From: JBEVEP01 sp040512755
GTDB lineage: Bacteria; Pseudomonadota; Alphaproteobacteria; Rhizobiales; Rhizobiaceae
DNA: 19,772 bases
Assembly (NCBI GenBank): GCA_040512755.1
Contig: JBEVEP010000088.1
Span: 1-19,772, forward strand
Direction: 5' to 3'
The stretch's first letter is position 1. Each line of letters starts with the position of its first letter. The position numbers were made by a program, and so were the translations under genes. The notes beneath the pieces are model-generated. The model was not told where the DNA came from, searched no databases, and saw only the letters and a program-made list of their open reading frames with translations. This document shows positions 6,305-13,871 of the stretch, piece by piece.

Positions 6305-7111
6305 CTACAGCGTAAATCCCTCACCCAGGTAAAGCCTGCGAACATCGGCATTGGCGACAATTTCATCAGGAAGGCCGTGGGCAAGAACCTCGCCTGCATG
6401 GATGATGTAGGCGCGATCGATCAGGCCAAGCGTCTCGCGCACATTGTGGTCGGTAATCAGGACGCCAATGCCTCGCTGCGTGAGGTGACGCACAAGCTGC
6501 TGAATATCGGCGACCGCAATCGGATCGATGCCGGCGAAAGGCTCATCGAGCAGCATGTAACTGGGCCGGCTTGCCAGGGCCCTGGCAATCTCCAGCCGCC
6601 GCCTCTCGCCGCCCGAGAGCGCTATGGCAGGCGACTTCCGCAGGTGCGCGATGTGGAACTCCTCCAGCAGCGCGTCGAGGTTGCGTTCACGCTCCTTGCG
6701 GCTTCGCTCGACCACTTCCAGCACGGCGCGGATGTTGTCCTCTACTGTGAGTCCGCGAAAGATTGACGCTTCCTGGGGCAGATAGCCAACACCAAGCCGC
6801 GCCCGCCGGTACATAGGCATCGCAGTAACGTCAAAACCATCGATCTCGACTGTGCCTTGATCGACAGGCACCAGTCCGGTGACCATGTAGAAACAGGTGG
6901 TCTTGCCGGCGCCATTGGGACCCAGCAAACCAACGGCCTCGCCGGCGCGCACGCCGAAGGACACGCCGCTTACCACTTGCCGGCCTTTGTAGCTCTTCGT
7001 CAGGTCACGTGCGATCAGCGTGCCCTTGAACGACCCCACCGTGGCCGTGTTGCCGGTTCCGTCCGGCGACTTTGCAGCCCCGAGTGAAAGAAAAGATATG
7101 CGTGGTGCCAT
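6305..7111 (-). CDS. lptB: LPS export ABC transporter ATPase
   Basis: A 268-residue cytoplasmic ATPase of the LptB2FGC complex that extracts LPS from the inner membrane and drives it along the LptA bridge. Walker A GPNGAGKTT at 64-72, signature LSGGE at 165-169, Walker B MLLDEP at 186-191 and switch His222 are intact. The Q-loop GYLPQEASIFRGLTV is the LptB type. I choose ATG 7111, which overlaps the lptA stop as TAATG and implies translational coupling; the frame extends 17 codons upstream inside lptA without family similarity. About 27 residues precede the ABC core, a modest N-terminal extension. The lptF and lptG permease genes are not in the window. Confidence 0.96.
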   Translation of the reverse strand: MAPRISFLSLGAAKSPDGTGNTATVGSFKGTLIARDLTKSYKGRQVVSGVSFGVRAGEAVGLLGPNGAGKTTCFYMVTGLVPVDQGTVEIDGFDVTAMPMYRRARLGVGYLPQEASIFRGLTVEDNIRAVLEVVERSRKERERNLDALLEEFHIAHLRKSPAIALSGGERRRLEIARALASRPSYMLLDEPFAGIDPIAVADIQQLVRHLTQRGIGVLITDHNVRETLGLIDRAYIIHAGEVLAHGLPDEIVANADVRRLYLGEGFTL

Positions 7112-7659
7112 TACTGGCTCTGGGAACCGGGTTGGAACAGGCCCTTCACCCGTCCACCGCAACCTTCGACCTGCGCCAGACCGGATTTCATATCTACCGT
7201 GAGCTTGCAGCCCGTAAGTACGTTTGAACCTTCGGAAAGGACAACCTCCTTGCCGGAAAGGGTCAAAATTTCAGTCTTCATGTCGAACGTACCCTTGTCG
7301 CCGGTGGCGACCTGGGTTTCCGATTTGACGTAGACCTTGCCGTCGACCTCGAGCCGGTCGATATTGGCCGAGCCGGTCGTGGCCGAACCGCCATCCTTGG
7401 CGTAGTAGACGGTCATCTTTCCGGCCTTGAGCAGGGTTGGGCCCTGCACGACGCTCACATCGCCGCTGAAAATAGCTATGCTTTCGGCTTCCCGGACTTC
7501 CAGCCTGTCGCTCTCAATCTGGATCGGCTCGTTCCCGGAGAGCTTCAGGCCGGAAAGGCGATCCTGCGTTTCCTGGGCCGGAGCTCCGCTTGCAGCGACA
7601 CTGGCCAGCATGAGCCCAAACAGCGCTGGCCGAATGAGACGTCCATCAATTCGCGGCAT
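7111..7659 (-). CDS. lptA: Periplasmic LPS transport protein LptA
   Basis: A 182-residue OstA/LptA-fold protein that bridges inner and outer membrane during LPS transport. A signal peptide covers residues 1-28 with cleavage after APA (26-28). The mature part begins with QETQDRLSGLK, then the typical IQIESDRLEVREAES and IFSGDVSVVQG segments of the beta-jellyroll, followed by LLKAGKMTVYY. Two cysteines sit near the C-terminus. The start has GGAGA 6 bases upstream, inside the end of lptC; lptC and lptA overlap by 14 bases. The one-base overlap with lptB makes the three genes one translational unit. Confidence 0.92.
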   Translation of the reverse strand: MPRIDGRLIRPALFGLMLASVAASGAPAQETQDRLSGLKLSGNEPIQIESDRLEVREAESIAIFSGDVSVVQGPTLLKAGKMTVYYAKDGGSATTGSANIDRLEVDGKVYVKSETQVATGDKGTFDMKTEILTLSGKEVVLSEGSNVLTGCKLTVDMKSGLAQVEGCGGRVKGLFQPGSQSQ

Positions 7660-8362
7660 CGATGTCTCCGTTTGCCTTTTGCGCCGCCTTGAAACTGCCG
7701 GGGCTGATTTGCATCCTTACGCGTTTCTCGAATACCAAAACCTTTCCATTTTCAAGGACCGTCATTGAATCCGCAGCGATTTTGGTGCCTTTGAGCACAA
7801 TGTCGACCGGATCGCCGGTCCTGAGATCGCCTTTTCCAACGTCAATGAAGGCCGACTTCAACTTGGCGACCATGCCGTCGGTGGTTTTCACGGTCATGTC
7901 GCTGGTGATATCGAGCGTGTTGTTATTCCGGTCATAGACGCCGCCCTTGGCGTCGATCATCGCCCAATTCCCGCTATCGACGGGAAGCTTTGCCTTCATG
8001 TCCTCAAGCTCGATTCTGCCGGTGTTGCCGAGGTCCTGTAGCGCGCGCGATGCCGTCATCGAGTAGGCGAGATTGTCCTTGGTGAAGCCTTCAAGCTTCG
8101 GGTTGGCCATCACCAGCTTGCCATCGGAGATCGCGGAACTGGTGACATCCACATCCACAGTTACCGGAGCGGATGTGTACGAATAGCCGAAGAAGCCGAT
8201 CGCCATGGCGGCAGCAATCGAAGGCAACGCTATCTTGAGCCAGCGGACACGGCGGGAATGATTTTGGGCACTGTTGAACTCGGCCTCGCGCGACCGGCTT
8301 GGCTTTGGTTCCGCGCTCGCGCCTGGGGCACTGTCGTTCGGCTGTATTGCGGCCATTACCAT
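7646..8362 (-). CDS. lptC: LPS export system protein LptC
   Basis: A 238-residue bitopic inner-membrane protein. After a polar N-terminus of about 40 residues rich in Ser, Glu and Arg, a single membrane helix spans about 41-62 (starting WLKIALPSIAAAMAIGFFGY). The periplasmic part is an LptC/OstA-type beta-jellyroll with LVMANPKLEGFTKDN and ITSDMTVKTTDGM segments. LptC hands LPS from LptB2FG to LptA. Start is ATG 8362 or the ATG two codons on (8356); neither has a strong Shine-Dalgarno sequence. It is the first gene of the block; the rnd gene that I recall upstream of lptC in several rhizobia is not present here. Confidence 0.9.
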   Translation of the reverse strand: MVMAAIQPNDSAPGASAEPKPSRSREAEFNSAQNHSRRVRWLKIALPSIAAAMAIGFFGYSYTSAPVTVDVDVTSSAISDGKLVMANPKLEGFTKDNLAYSMTASRALQDLGNTGRIELEDMKAKLPVDSGNWAMIDAKGGVYDRNNNTLDITSDMTVKTTDGMVAKLKSAFIDVGKGDLRTGDPVDIVLKGTKIAADSMTVLENGKVLVFEKRVRMQISPGSFKAAQKANGDIDAAN

Positions 8363-8680
8363 TCGCAGACCCGGTTTGCTGGCGGCCGCTTACGCCGCAT
8401 TGAAAGTTTCCCCCCAGAAGCCGTACACCATATAGAAATCCCATCCTGTCCGAAACAGGGGCAGGTCCCAGTTAATTGCGGTTTCGGTCCTTCAGGGCCG
8501 CCGCGCAATGCCGCACCTCAACTCCCGAAGCACCGTCCGGATTATAGGCTTTCTGCGATCGACATGGACGAATTGGATATCGTCGGCGGTCGGAACCGGC
8601 ATGGCACGGAATCGCTTCTATATGAAGCAATGATGGTCTAAAACCGCTGCTTCAAATTCTTCGCCGTATATGAGGCAGCC
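8363..8680. other. Divergent intergenic region lptC-sppA
   Basis: This 318-base region separates the lpt block (minus) from sppA (plus) and must hold promoters for both. On the minus strand a TATAAT stands at 8546-8541, but the -35 opposite it is poor. A 13-codon ORF (8431-8390) lies in the presumed lptC leader. CGGTCC at 8485-8490 pairs with GGGCCG at 8495-8500 around a TTCA loop. On the plus strand a 25-codon ORF from ATG 8563 ends at 8640; it has no Shine-Dalgarno sequence and I do not call it. I could not identify a sppA promoter with confidence. Confidence 0.4.
8390..8431 (-). CDS. Possible leader peptide ahead of lptC
   Basis: A 13-codon ORF encodes MVYGFWGETFNAA and ends with TAA 27 bases before lptC. 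A GGATGGGA sequence (8446-8439 on the minus strand) stands 7 bases before its ATG, a better ribosome binding site than that of lptC itself. The same frame is open upstream to a TGA at 8494-8492 and reads as an aromatic-rich, protein-like sequence. It may be a leader peptide or the broken end of an older gene. Chance cannot be excluded at this length. Confidence 0.3.
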   Translation of the reverse strand: MVYGFWGETFNAA

Positions 8681-9646
8681 ATGGCCATTCGTGCCGACGA
8701 TATCATCGACCGCCGCCGTCTGCGGCGCAAACTCACTTTTTGGCGGGTCGCTGCCCTTCTGGTTGCCGCCTTGGCGATCGGCTCGGCCTCCATGTGGCTT
8801 TTCGGCAAGGAATTCCGGGGAACTGCTACGAATCACATTGCCAAGGTGCGGATAGAGGGCACCATCACGGAAGACGAGGACCTGCTGGAAACGCTCAGGA
8901 AGGTTCGCGAATCCTCATCAGTTCGGGGGGTGATCCTGTCGATTGATTCGCCAGGAGGAACGACGGCTGGCGGTGAGGCGATATATGACGAAGTCCGTTT
9001 GCTCGCTCAGAAGAAACCGGTCGTCGCGCAGGTCGGAACACTCGCCGCTTCCGCAGGCTACATGATTGCCAGCGCAGCCGACCATATCGTGGCGCGGAAA
9101 TCTTCGATCGTCGGCTCGATCGGCGTTCTGGTGCAATTTCCGGATTTGACCGGTTTGATGGACAAGGTCGGCATAAAGCTGGAAGAGGTGAAGTCCTCGC
9201 CGCTGAAAGCGGAGCCGTCGCCCTTCAATCCGACCACTGAAGACGAGCGGGCGATGATCCGCCGCATGATTTTGGACAGCTATGACTGGTTCCTTGGAAT
9301 TGTCGAGGACCGGCGGCCGTTGTCGCGCGCCGAAGTCACCGCGCTTGCAGACGGCTCGGTGTTTACCGGCCGCCAGGCGCTTGACCGCAAACTCGTGGAT
9401 TCTCTTGGGGGCGAGCGTGAGGCGATTGCCTGGCTGGGAACCAAGGGCGTGGACGAGAAGTTGAGGGTTGTCGAGTGGGAACCGAAAGATACCGGGTCGG
9501 GGCTTTTCTTCTTCAAGTCGCTGGCAAGGATGCTCGGGCTTCCCGAATACGGAGGGGATTTGCTCCACGAACTCGGCGCGGATCGCATCTTCCTTGACGG
9601 TCTCCTATCGGTCTGGCACCCTGAAAAGGTCTTTCTTGGTGGCTGA
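8681..9646 (+). CDS. sppA: Signal peptide peptidase SppA, short form
   Basis: A 321-residue membrane-anchored serine protease of family S49 (SppA 36K type) that degrades cleaved signal peptides and other membrane peptides. One N-terminal anchor helix covers about 21-41. The ILSIDSPGG segment (85-93) forms the oxyanion region; nucleophile Ser124 lies in LAASAGYMIAS and the general base Lys176 in SSPLKAEPSPF, giving a complete Ser-Lys dyad. There is one S49 domain, as in Bacillus and most alphaproteobacteria, against two in E. coli. GAGG stands 6 bases before the ATG. ihfB follows after 60 bases on the same strand. Confidence 0.95.
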   Translation: MAIRADDIIDRRRLRRKLTFWRVAALLVAALAIGSASMWLFGKEFRGTATNHIAKVRIEGTITEDEDLLETLRKVRESSSVRGVILSIDSPGGTTAGGEAIYDEVRLLAQKKPVVAQVGTLAASAGYMIASAADHIVARKSSIVGSIGVLVQFPDLTGLMDKVGIKLEEVKSSPLKAEPSPFNPTTEDERAMIRRMILDSYDWFLGIVEDRRPLSRAEVTALADGSVFTGRQALDRKLVDSLGGEREAIAWLGTKGVDEKLRVVEWEPKDTGSGLFFFKSLARMLGLPEYGGDLLHELGADRIFLDGLLSVWHPEKVFLGG

Positions 9647-9706
9647 AAAACAAATAAAATCATCCCCATATCATAAATAATGCATTTGGCGGAGACGGGG
9701 AAAAAC

Positions 9707-9991
9707 ATGATCAAGTCTGAACTCGTGCAAATTATCGCCAATCGCAATCCGCATCTCTTCCTTCGAGACGTCGAAAATATAGTGAATGCGATCTTTGAGG
9801 AGATCACTGACGCTCTTGCAGAAGGGAACCGGGTCGAACTGCGTGGGTTCGGCGCATTCTCGGTGAAGAACCGCCCTGCGCGTACCGGCCGTAACCCCCG
9901 CACAGGGGAGTCGGTAGCAGTCGAAGAGAAATGGGTGCCGTTCTTCAAGACCGGGAAGGAATTGCGCGAGCGGCTGAACGTGGACAATTGA
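9707..9991 (+). CDS. ihfB: Integration host factor beta subunit
   Basis: A 94-residue DNA-bending protein of the HU/IHF family; with IhfA it forms the heterodimer that bends DNA at promoters (notably sigma-54 promoters), origins and recombination sites. Beta-subunit features are the start MIKSELVQIIANRNPHLF, the RGFGAFSVKNRPARTGRNPR arm with the intercalating proline, and GESVAVEEKWVPFFKTGKELR. ATG 9707 is chosen over one nine codons upstream because it aligns with the family start and has GGAG and GGGG ahead of it (9691-9700). A LapA-like gene follows after 40 bases, as ihfB-lapA in E. coli. The link to rpoN in the same window is functionally sensible. Confidence 0.95.
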   Translation: MIKSELVQIIANRNPHLFLRDVENIVNAIFEEITDALAEGNRVELRGFGAFSVKNRPARTGRNPRTGESVAVEEKWVPFFKTGKELRERLNVDN

Positions 9992-10031
9992 GGCTTGCGC
10001 GGCGGATCGCCGGCCGGTTCTAGGGCTTTTT

Positions 10032-10370
10032 ATGTATAGTCGCTTCCTTCTCATCGTGGGTTTCGTTCCACTGGCCGTCATGTTGATTGCTCTGGCGGTG
10101 GCAAACCGGGACCTCACCGCCTTCACTCTGGATCCGTTTAACCCGGGGAACCCCGCTCTTACCGTGCAGTTGCCGCTCTTCGTGCTGCTGTTTGCTGCCC
10201 TTGCCATTGGAATGCTCGTCGGCAGTGCGGCGACCTGGCTGAAACAGGGGCGTTATCGGAAGCTGGCGCGCCAGCGCAGCCAGGAGGCACAGATCCTGCG
10301 CGATTCCGCTCAAAGGGCAGCCGCGCGGCCCTCTTCACCGCCCCAGGCGCTCACACGGCCGGGCGTTTGA
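10032..10370 (+). CDS. LapA-domain (DUF1049) membrane protein
   Basis: A 112-residue inner-membrane protein with two helices (about 5-25 and 47-69). The NRDLTAFTLDPF segment between them and the basic LKQGRYRKLARQR stretch after the second helix are the LapA/DUF1049 pattern. In E. coli LapA works with LapB to control FtsH degradation of LpxC and so LPS amount, and lapA also lies behind ihfB. Here no lapB follows. AGGG stands about 7 bases before the ATG. The C-terminal tail is short and low in complexity. Assignment to the family is good; the LpxC role is transferred from E. coli and unproven here. Confidence 0.8.
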   Translation: MYSRFLLIVGFVPLAVMLIALAVANRDLTAFTLDPFNPGNPALTVQLPLFVLLFAALAIGMLVGSAATWLKQGRYRKLARQRSQEAQILRDSAQRAAARPSSPPQALTRPGV

Positions 10371-10394
10371 GACGGGCTACCTGAGGTACGACCC

Positions 10395-11360
10395 ATGTTC
10401 ATGATTTCGGCTGATGCAGTCGACCGCGCATTGACCTTCGATGGTCTCGTGGAAACCTTGCGAAAGGCGTTTCGCGAAGGCGCCGTCCAGCCGGTGCGGC
10501 ATCATCACACGATCGAAAGGCCGGACGGAGCTGCCACGACCCTGCTTCTGATGCCGGCCTGGACCGACTTCACCGCGGCCGGAGCGTCGGCCGGAGGCCA
10601 CATCGGCGTCAAGGTTGTCACCGTCTCCCCGGATAACAACGAAATCGCCAAGCCGGCAGTGATGGGGCTCTATCTTCTGCTCAACGGCAAGACGGGCGAG
10701 CCGCAGGCGCTGATCGACGGCCAGCGGTTGACCCAGTGGCGCACCGCCTGCGCCTCTGCGCTTGCCGCATCCTATCTCGCCAGACAGGACGCCTCGCGTC
10801 TGCTGATCATCGGCGCGGGAGCGCTGTCGCCGTTCCTGGCCCGGGCACATTCCGCGGTTCGTCCGATCCGGGAAATCAGGATCTGGAACCGGACGTTCGC
10901 CAATGCCGAGAGAGTGGCTGCGACGCTCAGGGACGACGGCATGGCCGCCGAGGCGGTGGATAGTCTCGACCGGGCGCTGGCTGATGCGGACATCGTATCC
11001 TCCGCAACAATCGCCACCACGCCGCTCGTCAAGGGCGCTTTGCTGAAACCCGGCGCCCATGTCGATCTGGTCGGCGGTTTTGCTCCGGGGATGCGGGAAA
11101 GCGATGACGATGCCATCCGCCGCGCGCGAGTCTACGTCGACACCCGCGCGGGTGCTACCAAGGAAGCGGGTGACATTGTTCAGCCGCTCGCTTCCGGCGT
11201 GCTTGCTGCCGACGACATCGTGGCCGATCTCCACGAACTGACCCGAGGGCAGAAGCCGGGCCGCGGCACTGACGATGAGATCACCCTCTTCAAATCGGTT
11301 GGCGCAGCACTAGAAGACCTCGCCGCCGGGGTAGAAGTTTTCAAGCGTTTTAGCGACTGA
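10395..11360 (+). CDS. Ornithine cyclodeaminase / mu-crystallin family reductase
   Basis: A 321-residue NAD(P)-dependent enzyme. The RLTQWRTACASALAASYLA segment (111-129) carries the conserved substrate-carboxylate arginine (Arg116); the Rossmann motif is IIGAGALSPF (138-147) followed by IRIWNRT. A DLVGGFAPGMRESDDDAI segment (224-241) follows. True ornithine cyclodeaminases have a GGD-type motif with a catalytic aspartate at that place, whereas GGFxPxxRE is nearer to the imine reductases of the family (delta1-pyrroline-2-carboxylate, alanine or ketimine reductases). I therefore leave the substrate open. GAGG is 9 bases before the ATG. It follows the LapA-like gene by 24 bases, so it is probably in the same operon. 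Confidence 0.88.
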   Translation: MFMISADAVDRALTFDGLVETLRKAFREGAVQPVRHHHTIERPDGAATTLLLMPAWTDFTAAGASAGGHIGVKVVTVSPDNNEIAKPAVMGLYLLLNGKTGEPQALIDGQRLTQWRTACASALAASYLARQDASRLLIIGAGALSPFLARAHSAVRPIREIRIWNRTFANAERVAATLRDDGMAAEAVDSLDRALADADIVSSATIATTPLVKGALLKPGAHVDLVGGFAPGMRESDDDAIRRARVYVDTRAGATKEAGDIVQPLASGVLAADDIVADLHELTRGQKPGRGTDDEITLFKSVGAALEDLAAGVEVFKRFSD

Positions 11361-11383
11361 CGGACGCCGGGAACGTATTCCCA

Positions 11384-11400
11384 CGGGAGCCGTTCTCCCG
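11384..11400 (+). promoter_or_regulatory. Perfect hairpin covering the only RBS candidate
   Basis: CGGGAG at 11384-11389 and CTCCCG at 11395-11400 form a perfect 6-bp stem with loop CCGTT, ending two bases before the ATG at 11403. The only purine-rich ribosome-binding candidate (GGGAG, 11385-11389) is inside the stem. It may damp translation of the next gene or act as a weak end of the upstream transcript. Confidence 0.45.
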
Positions 11401-11402
11401 CC

Positions 11403-11894
11403 ATGACGATTCGCCCGGCCCTTTTTCTGTGGGCATTCCTTACCGCCGTCATAGCGGCTCTCAGTCTCGGATTATCTTTCGCTCATGTTCTGGAATCTGT
11501 GCCGCGATTGACGCTTTGGTCCCCCGAGCTCTGGCGGGAAACGACCGTTTTTGGCGGTCAGTTCTGGCTGTTCGCGGCCGTTGGCGCTCCTCTGGACGTG
11601 GCGGCGGTCGCCTTCCCGGCTGTTCTTGCCTTGATGCTTCGTGCCTACCCGCTCGCATTCCGGTTTGCCGTCGCAGCGGCATTTCTTTTCGCAGCCGCTC
11701 TGGCTTCATGGTTTGCCCTTGTGGCGCCCGTCAACAGCGTATTATCCACATGGACGCCGGGTCCCGCGCCCGAGAATTTCGATGCCATCCGCTGGCGCTG
11801 GGAAACCGGGCATATGGTTGTCGCTTCTATCAAGTTGGCGGCCTTTGGGTGCCTCGTCTGCTCCTTGCTCTGGATAGCGCGGCCGTCCCGGTAG
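11403..11894 (+). CDS. DUF1772-like membrane protein
   Basis: A 163-residue inner-membrane protein with four hydrophobic helices at about 6-27, 50-78, 84-108 and 137-158. The layout SFAHVLESVPRLTLWSPELW after helix 1, a PVNSVLSTW motif after helix 3 and an IRWRWETGHMVVAS segment before helix 4 resembles the DUF1772 (anthrone-oxygenase-like) family, where the PVN and R.RWE.GH motifs recur. No enzymatic role can be stated. It has a weak ribosome binding site held in a hairpin. The gene stands 42 bases after the cyclodeaminase-family gene and 187 bases before the methyltransferase start chosen here. Confidence 0.65.
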   Translation: MTIRPALFLWAFLTAVIAALSLGLSFAHVLESVPRLTLWSPELWRETTVFGGQFWLFAAVGAPLDVAAVAFPAVLALMLRAYPLAFRFAVAAAFLFAAALASWFALVAPVNSVLSTWTPGPAPENFDAIRWRWETGHMVVASIKLAAFGCLVCSLLWIARPSR

Positions 11895-12081
11895 CCACCC
11901 AGCCTTTGTTGCGCGGCCGGGTCTGGTATGGCAGAAGCGGGCCGACGCCCGCTGGAGATTGCCTTTCTTGAAGCCCACGCGCGACAAACGCCGCGACACC
12001 CCTCAGCAGCCGCTCCGACATCGTGTGGCGGCCGTGCCTGAGCGGCGTGTCGAGGAGGCGACTGATGCCCGAACCGAAGGA

Positions 12082-13020
12082 ATGTCCGCGAAAAGACGCG
12101 AGCTTCGCCGGCGCGAAGGCGCGCTGCCCGCCGAACGCCTGCCGCTCATCCTTGAAGTGGCCCCTAGCGAGGAATACGCGCTGCTGGACAGCGGCAGCGG
12201 CGAGAAGCTGGAGCAGTATGGGCCGTACCGGATTGTGCGTCCGGAGGGTCAGGCAATCTGGCAGAGAGCACTCCCGGCCAAGGAGTGGAACGCAGCGGAT
12301 GCCATTTTCACCGGCGACACGGACGAAGAGGGCATGGGCCGCTGGCGTTTTCCAAAAGCACCGTTAGGCGAGACCTGGCCGATGCGCCATGACGGCATCG
12401 ACTATCTCGGCCGCTTCACGTCGTTTCGTCATGTCGGCGTGTTTCCGGAGCAGGCCTCGCATTGGAGCCACATGGCAGAGCTCATCGAGAGAGCCGGGCG
12501 ACCCGTCAAAGTGCTCAATCTTTTCGGATATACGGGCCTGGCATCGCTGGTTGCGGCCCGCGCGGGCGCTCAGGTCACCCACGTCGATGCCTCCAAGAAG
12601 GCCATCGGCTGGGCTCGGGAGAACCAGCAGATCGCCCGGCTGTCGGACCGGCCGATTCGCTGGATCGTCGATGATGCAGTGAAGTTTGCCGAGCGGGAGG
12701 AGCGTCGCGGCAGTCGCTACGACATCATCCTGTTCGATCCACCCGCCTATGGCCGCGGGCCGAAGGGTGAAGTCTGGCAGCTCTTCGATGATTTGCCTGC
12801 ATTGACCGACATCTGCCGTTCGATCCTGACGCCAAAGCCTCTGGCCGTCGTGCTCACCGCCTATTCGATCCGTGCGTCGTTCTTTGCTATCCATGCGCTC
12901 ATGCGCGATGCCTTCGCCGGCATGGGCGGGACGGTCGAATCGGGTGAGTTGATCATCCGGGAGAAAGCCGCAGGACGCGCACTTTCAACCTCGCTCTTCT
13001 CCCGCTGGGTGGCGGCATGA
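12082..13020 (+). CDS. Class I SAM-dependent methyltransferase (COG1092/RlmI-like)
   Basis: A 312-residue methyltransferase, probably acting on rRNA. An N-terminal beta-rich part (ALLDSGSGEKLEQYGPYRIVRP) precedes the Rossmann fold with motif I VLNLFGYTGLAS (144-155), acidic motif II THVDASKKA with Asp169, and catalytic-type motif IV DPPAYGRGPKGEVW (219-232). This pattern matches the RlmI/YccW-related group that methylates 23S rRNA cytosines, but the exact target is unknown. ATG 12082 is preceded by GAAGGA at very short spacing; a TTG at 11959 would add an Arg-rich 41-residue leader with no Shine-Dalgarno sequence, so the start is uncertain. It overlaps the next gene as ATGA. Confidence 0.87.
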   Translation: MSAKRRELRRREGALPAERLPLILEVAPSEEYALLDSGSGEKLEQYGPYRIVRPEGQAIWQRALPAKEWNAADAIFTGDTDEEGMGRWRFPKAPLGETWPMRHDGIDYLGRFTSFRHVGVFPEQASHWSHMAELIERAGRPVKVLNLFGYTGLASLVAARAGAQVTHVDASKKAIGWARENQQIARLSDRPIRWIVDDAVKFAEREERRGSRYDIILFDPPAYGRGPKGEVWQLFDDLPALTDICRSILTPKPLAVVLTAYSIRASFFAIHALMRDAFAGMGGTVESGELIIREKAAGRALSTSLFSRWVAA

Positions 13021-13871
13021 ACGAACGACGCAGTGGCGCGCCGGGAAGCGTGAAGGAGGTCACGAGCCTCTCCAATCCGCTGGTCAAGGATATCAAGGCG
13101 CTCGCCTTGAAGAAGTTTCGGGATCAGCAGAGCGCGTTCCTGGCCGAGGGGCTGAAGCTGATCATCGACGCGCTCGATCTCGGCTGGTCGATCAAAACGC
13201 TCGTGTTTGCCAAATCGGCCATCGGCCAGCCCCTCGTCGAAAAGGTTGCTGCGCGCACAGTTGCTGCCGGCGGGATGGTACTGGAAGTCAGCGAAAAGGT
13301 CCTGACCGCGATCACGCGCCGCGACAATCCGCAAATGGTGGTCGGCGTTTTTGCCCAGCGGTACATGCCGCTGAAGGACGTCCGTCCAACCGGCAACGAC
13401 GTCTGGGTTGCGTTGGACCGCGTGCGTGATCCCGGCAACCTCGGCACAGTGATCCGCACCGCCGACGCCGTGGGAGCAAAAGGAGTCATCCTGGTCGGCG
13501 AAACGACCGATCCCTTTTCGATCGAGACGGTACGCGCGACGATGGGTTCGGTCTTCGCCGTACCGGTGGTGAAAAGCTCGCCCGAGGCGTTTCTGGCCTG
13601 GAGAAGGACCTTCCCGGGGCTGGTCGTGGGCACGCATTTGAAGGGGGCGGTGGACTACCGTTCCATTGATTACTCAAGCAAGCCGGTGCTGCTTTTGATG
13701 GGCAATGAACAGCAAGGCCTTCCAGACGGTCTCGCCGAGAGCTGCGACCGCCTGCTGCGCATTCCACAGGCGGGACGCGCCGATTCGCTCAACCTTGCCG
13801 TGGCAACCGGTGTGATGCTGTTTGAAATCCGGCGCAACGCGCTGACGCTCAACGCGGAGGGCAGCGCGTGA
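13017..13871 (+). CDS. TrmH/SpoU-family RNA 2'-O-methyltransferase
   Basis: A 284-residue SPOUT RNA methyltransferase. The N-terminal substrate-binding domain (about 12-110) contains the KKFRDQQSAFLAEGLKLI segment. The knotted catalytic domain carries motif 1 DRVRDPGNLGTVIRTAD (134-150) with Asn141 and Arg147, motif 2 LLMGNEQQGL (226-235) and motif 3 IPQAGRADSLNLAVA (249-263). Such enzymes methylate ribose 2'-OH in 23S rRNA (RlmB-like) or tRNA; the target is not readable. Its ATG overlaps the upstream stop (ATGA) and its stop overlaps the GTG start of lspA (GTGA), so the three genes are translationally coupled. Confidence 0.93.
   Translation: MNERRSGAPGSVKEVTSLSNPLVKDIKALALKKFRDQQSAFLAEGLKLIIDALDLGWSIKTLVFAKSAIGQPLVEKVAARTVAAGGMVLEVSEKVLTAITRRDNPQMVVGVFAQRYMPLKDVRPTGNDVWVALDRVRDPGNLGTVIRTADAVGAKGVILVGETTDPFSIETVRATMGSVFAVPVVKSSPEAFLAWRRTFPGLVVGTHLKGAVDYRSIDYSSKPVLLLMGNEQQGLPDGLAESCDRLLRIPQAGRADSLNLAVATGVMLFEIRRNALTLNAEGSA

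Noticed and set aside
8599..8615. Possible sigma-54 promoter (TGGCACG) upstream of sppA
   Set aside because: The -12 element reads CGCT and the GG-to-GC spacing is 9 bases instead of the required 10.
11927..12040. Small ORF starting ATG GCA GAA before the methyltransferase
   Set aside because: 37 codons, poor ribosome binding site, and it overlaps the possible leader frame of the methyltransferase. No resemblance to known small proteins.
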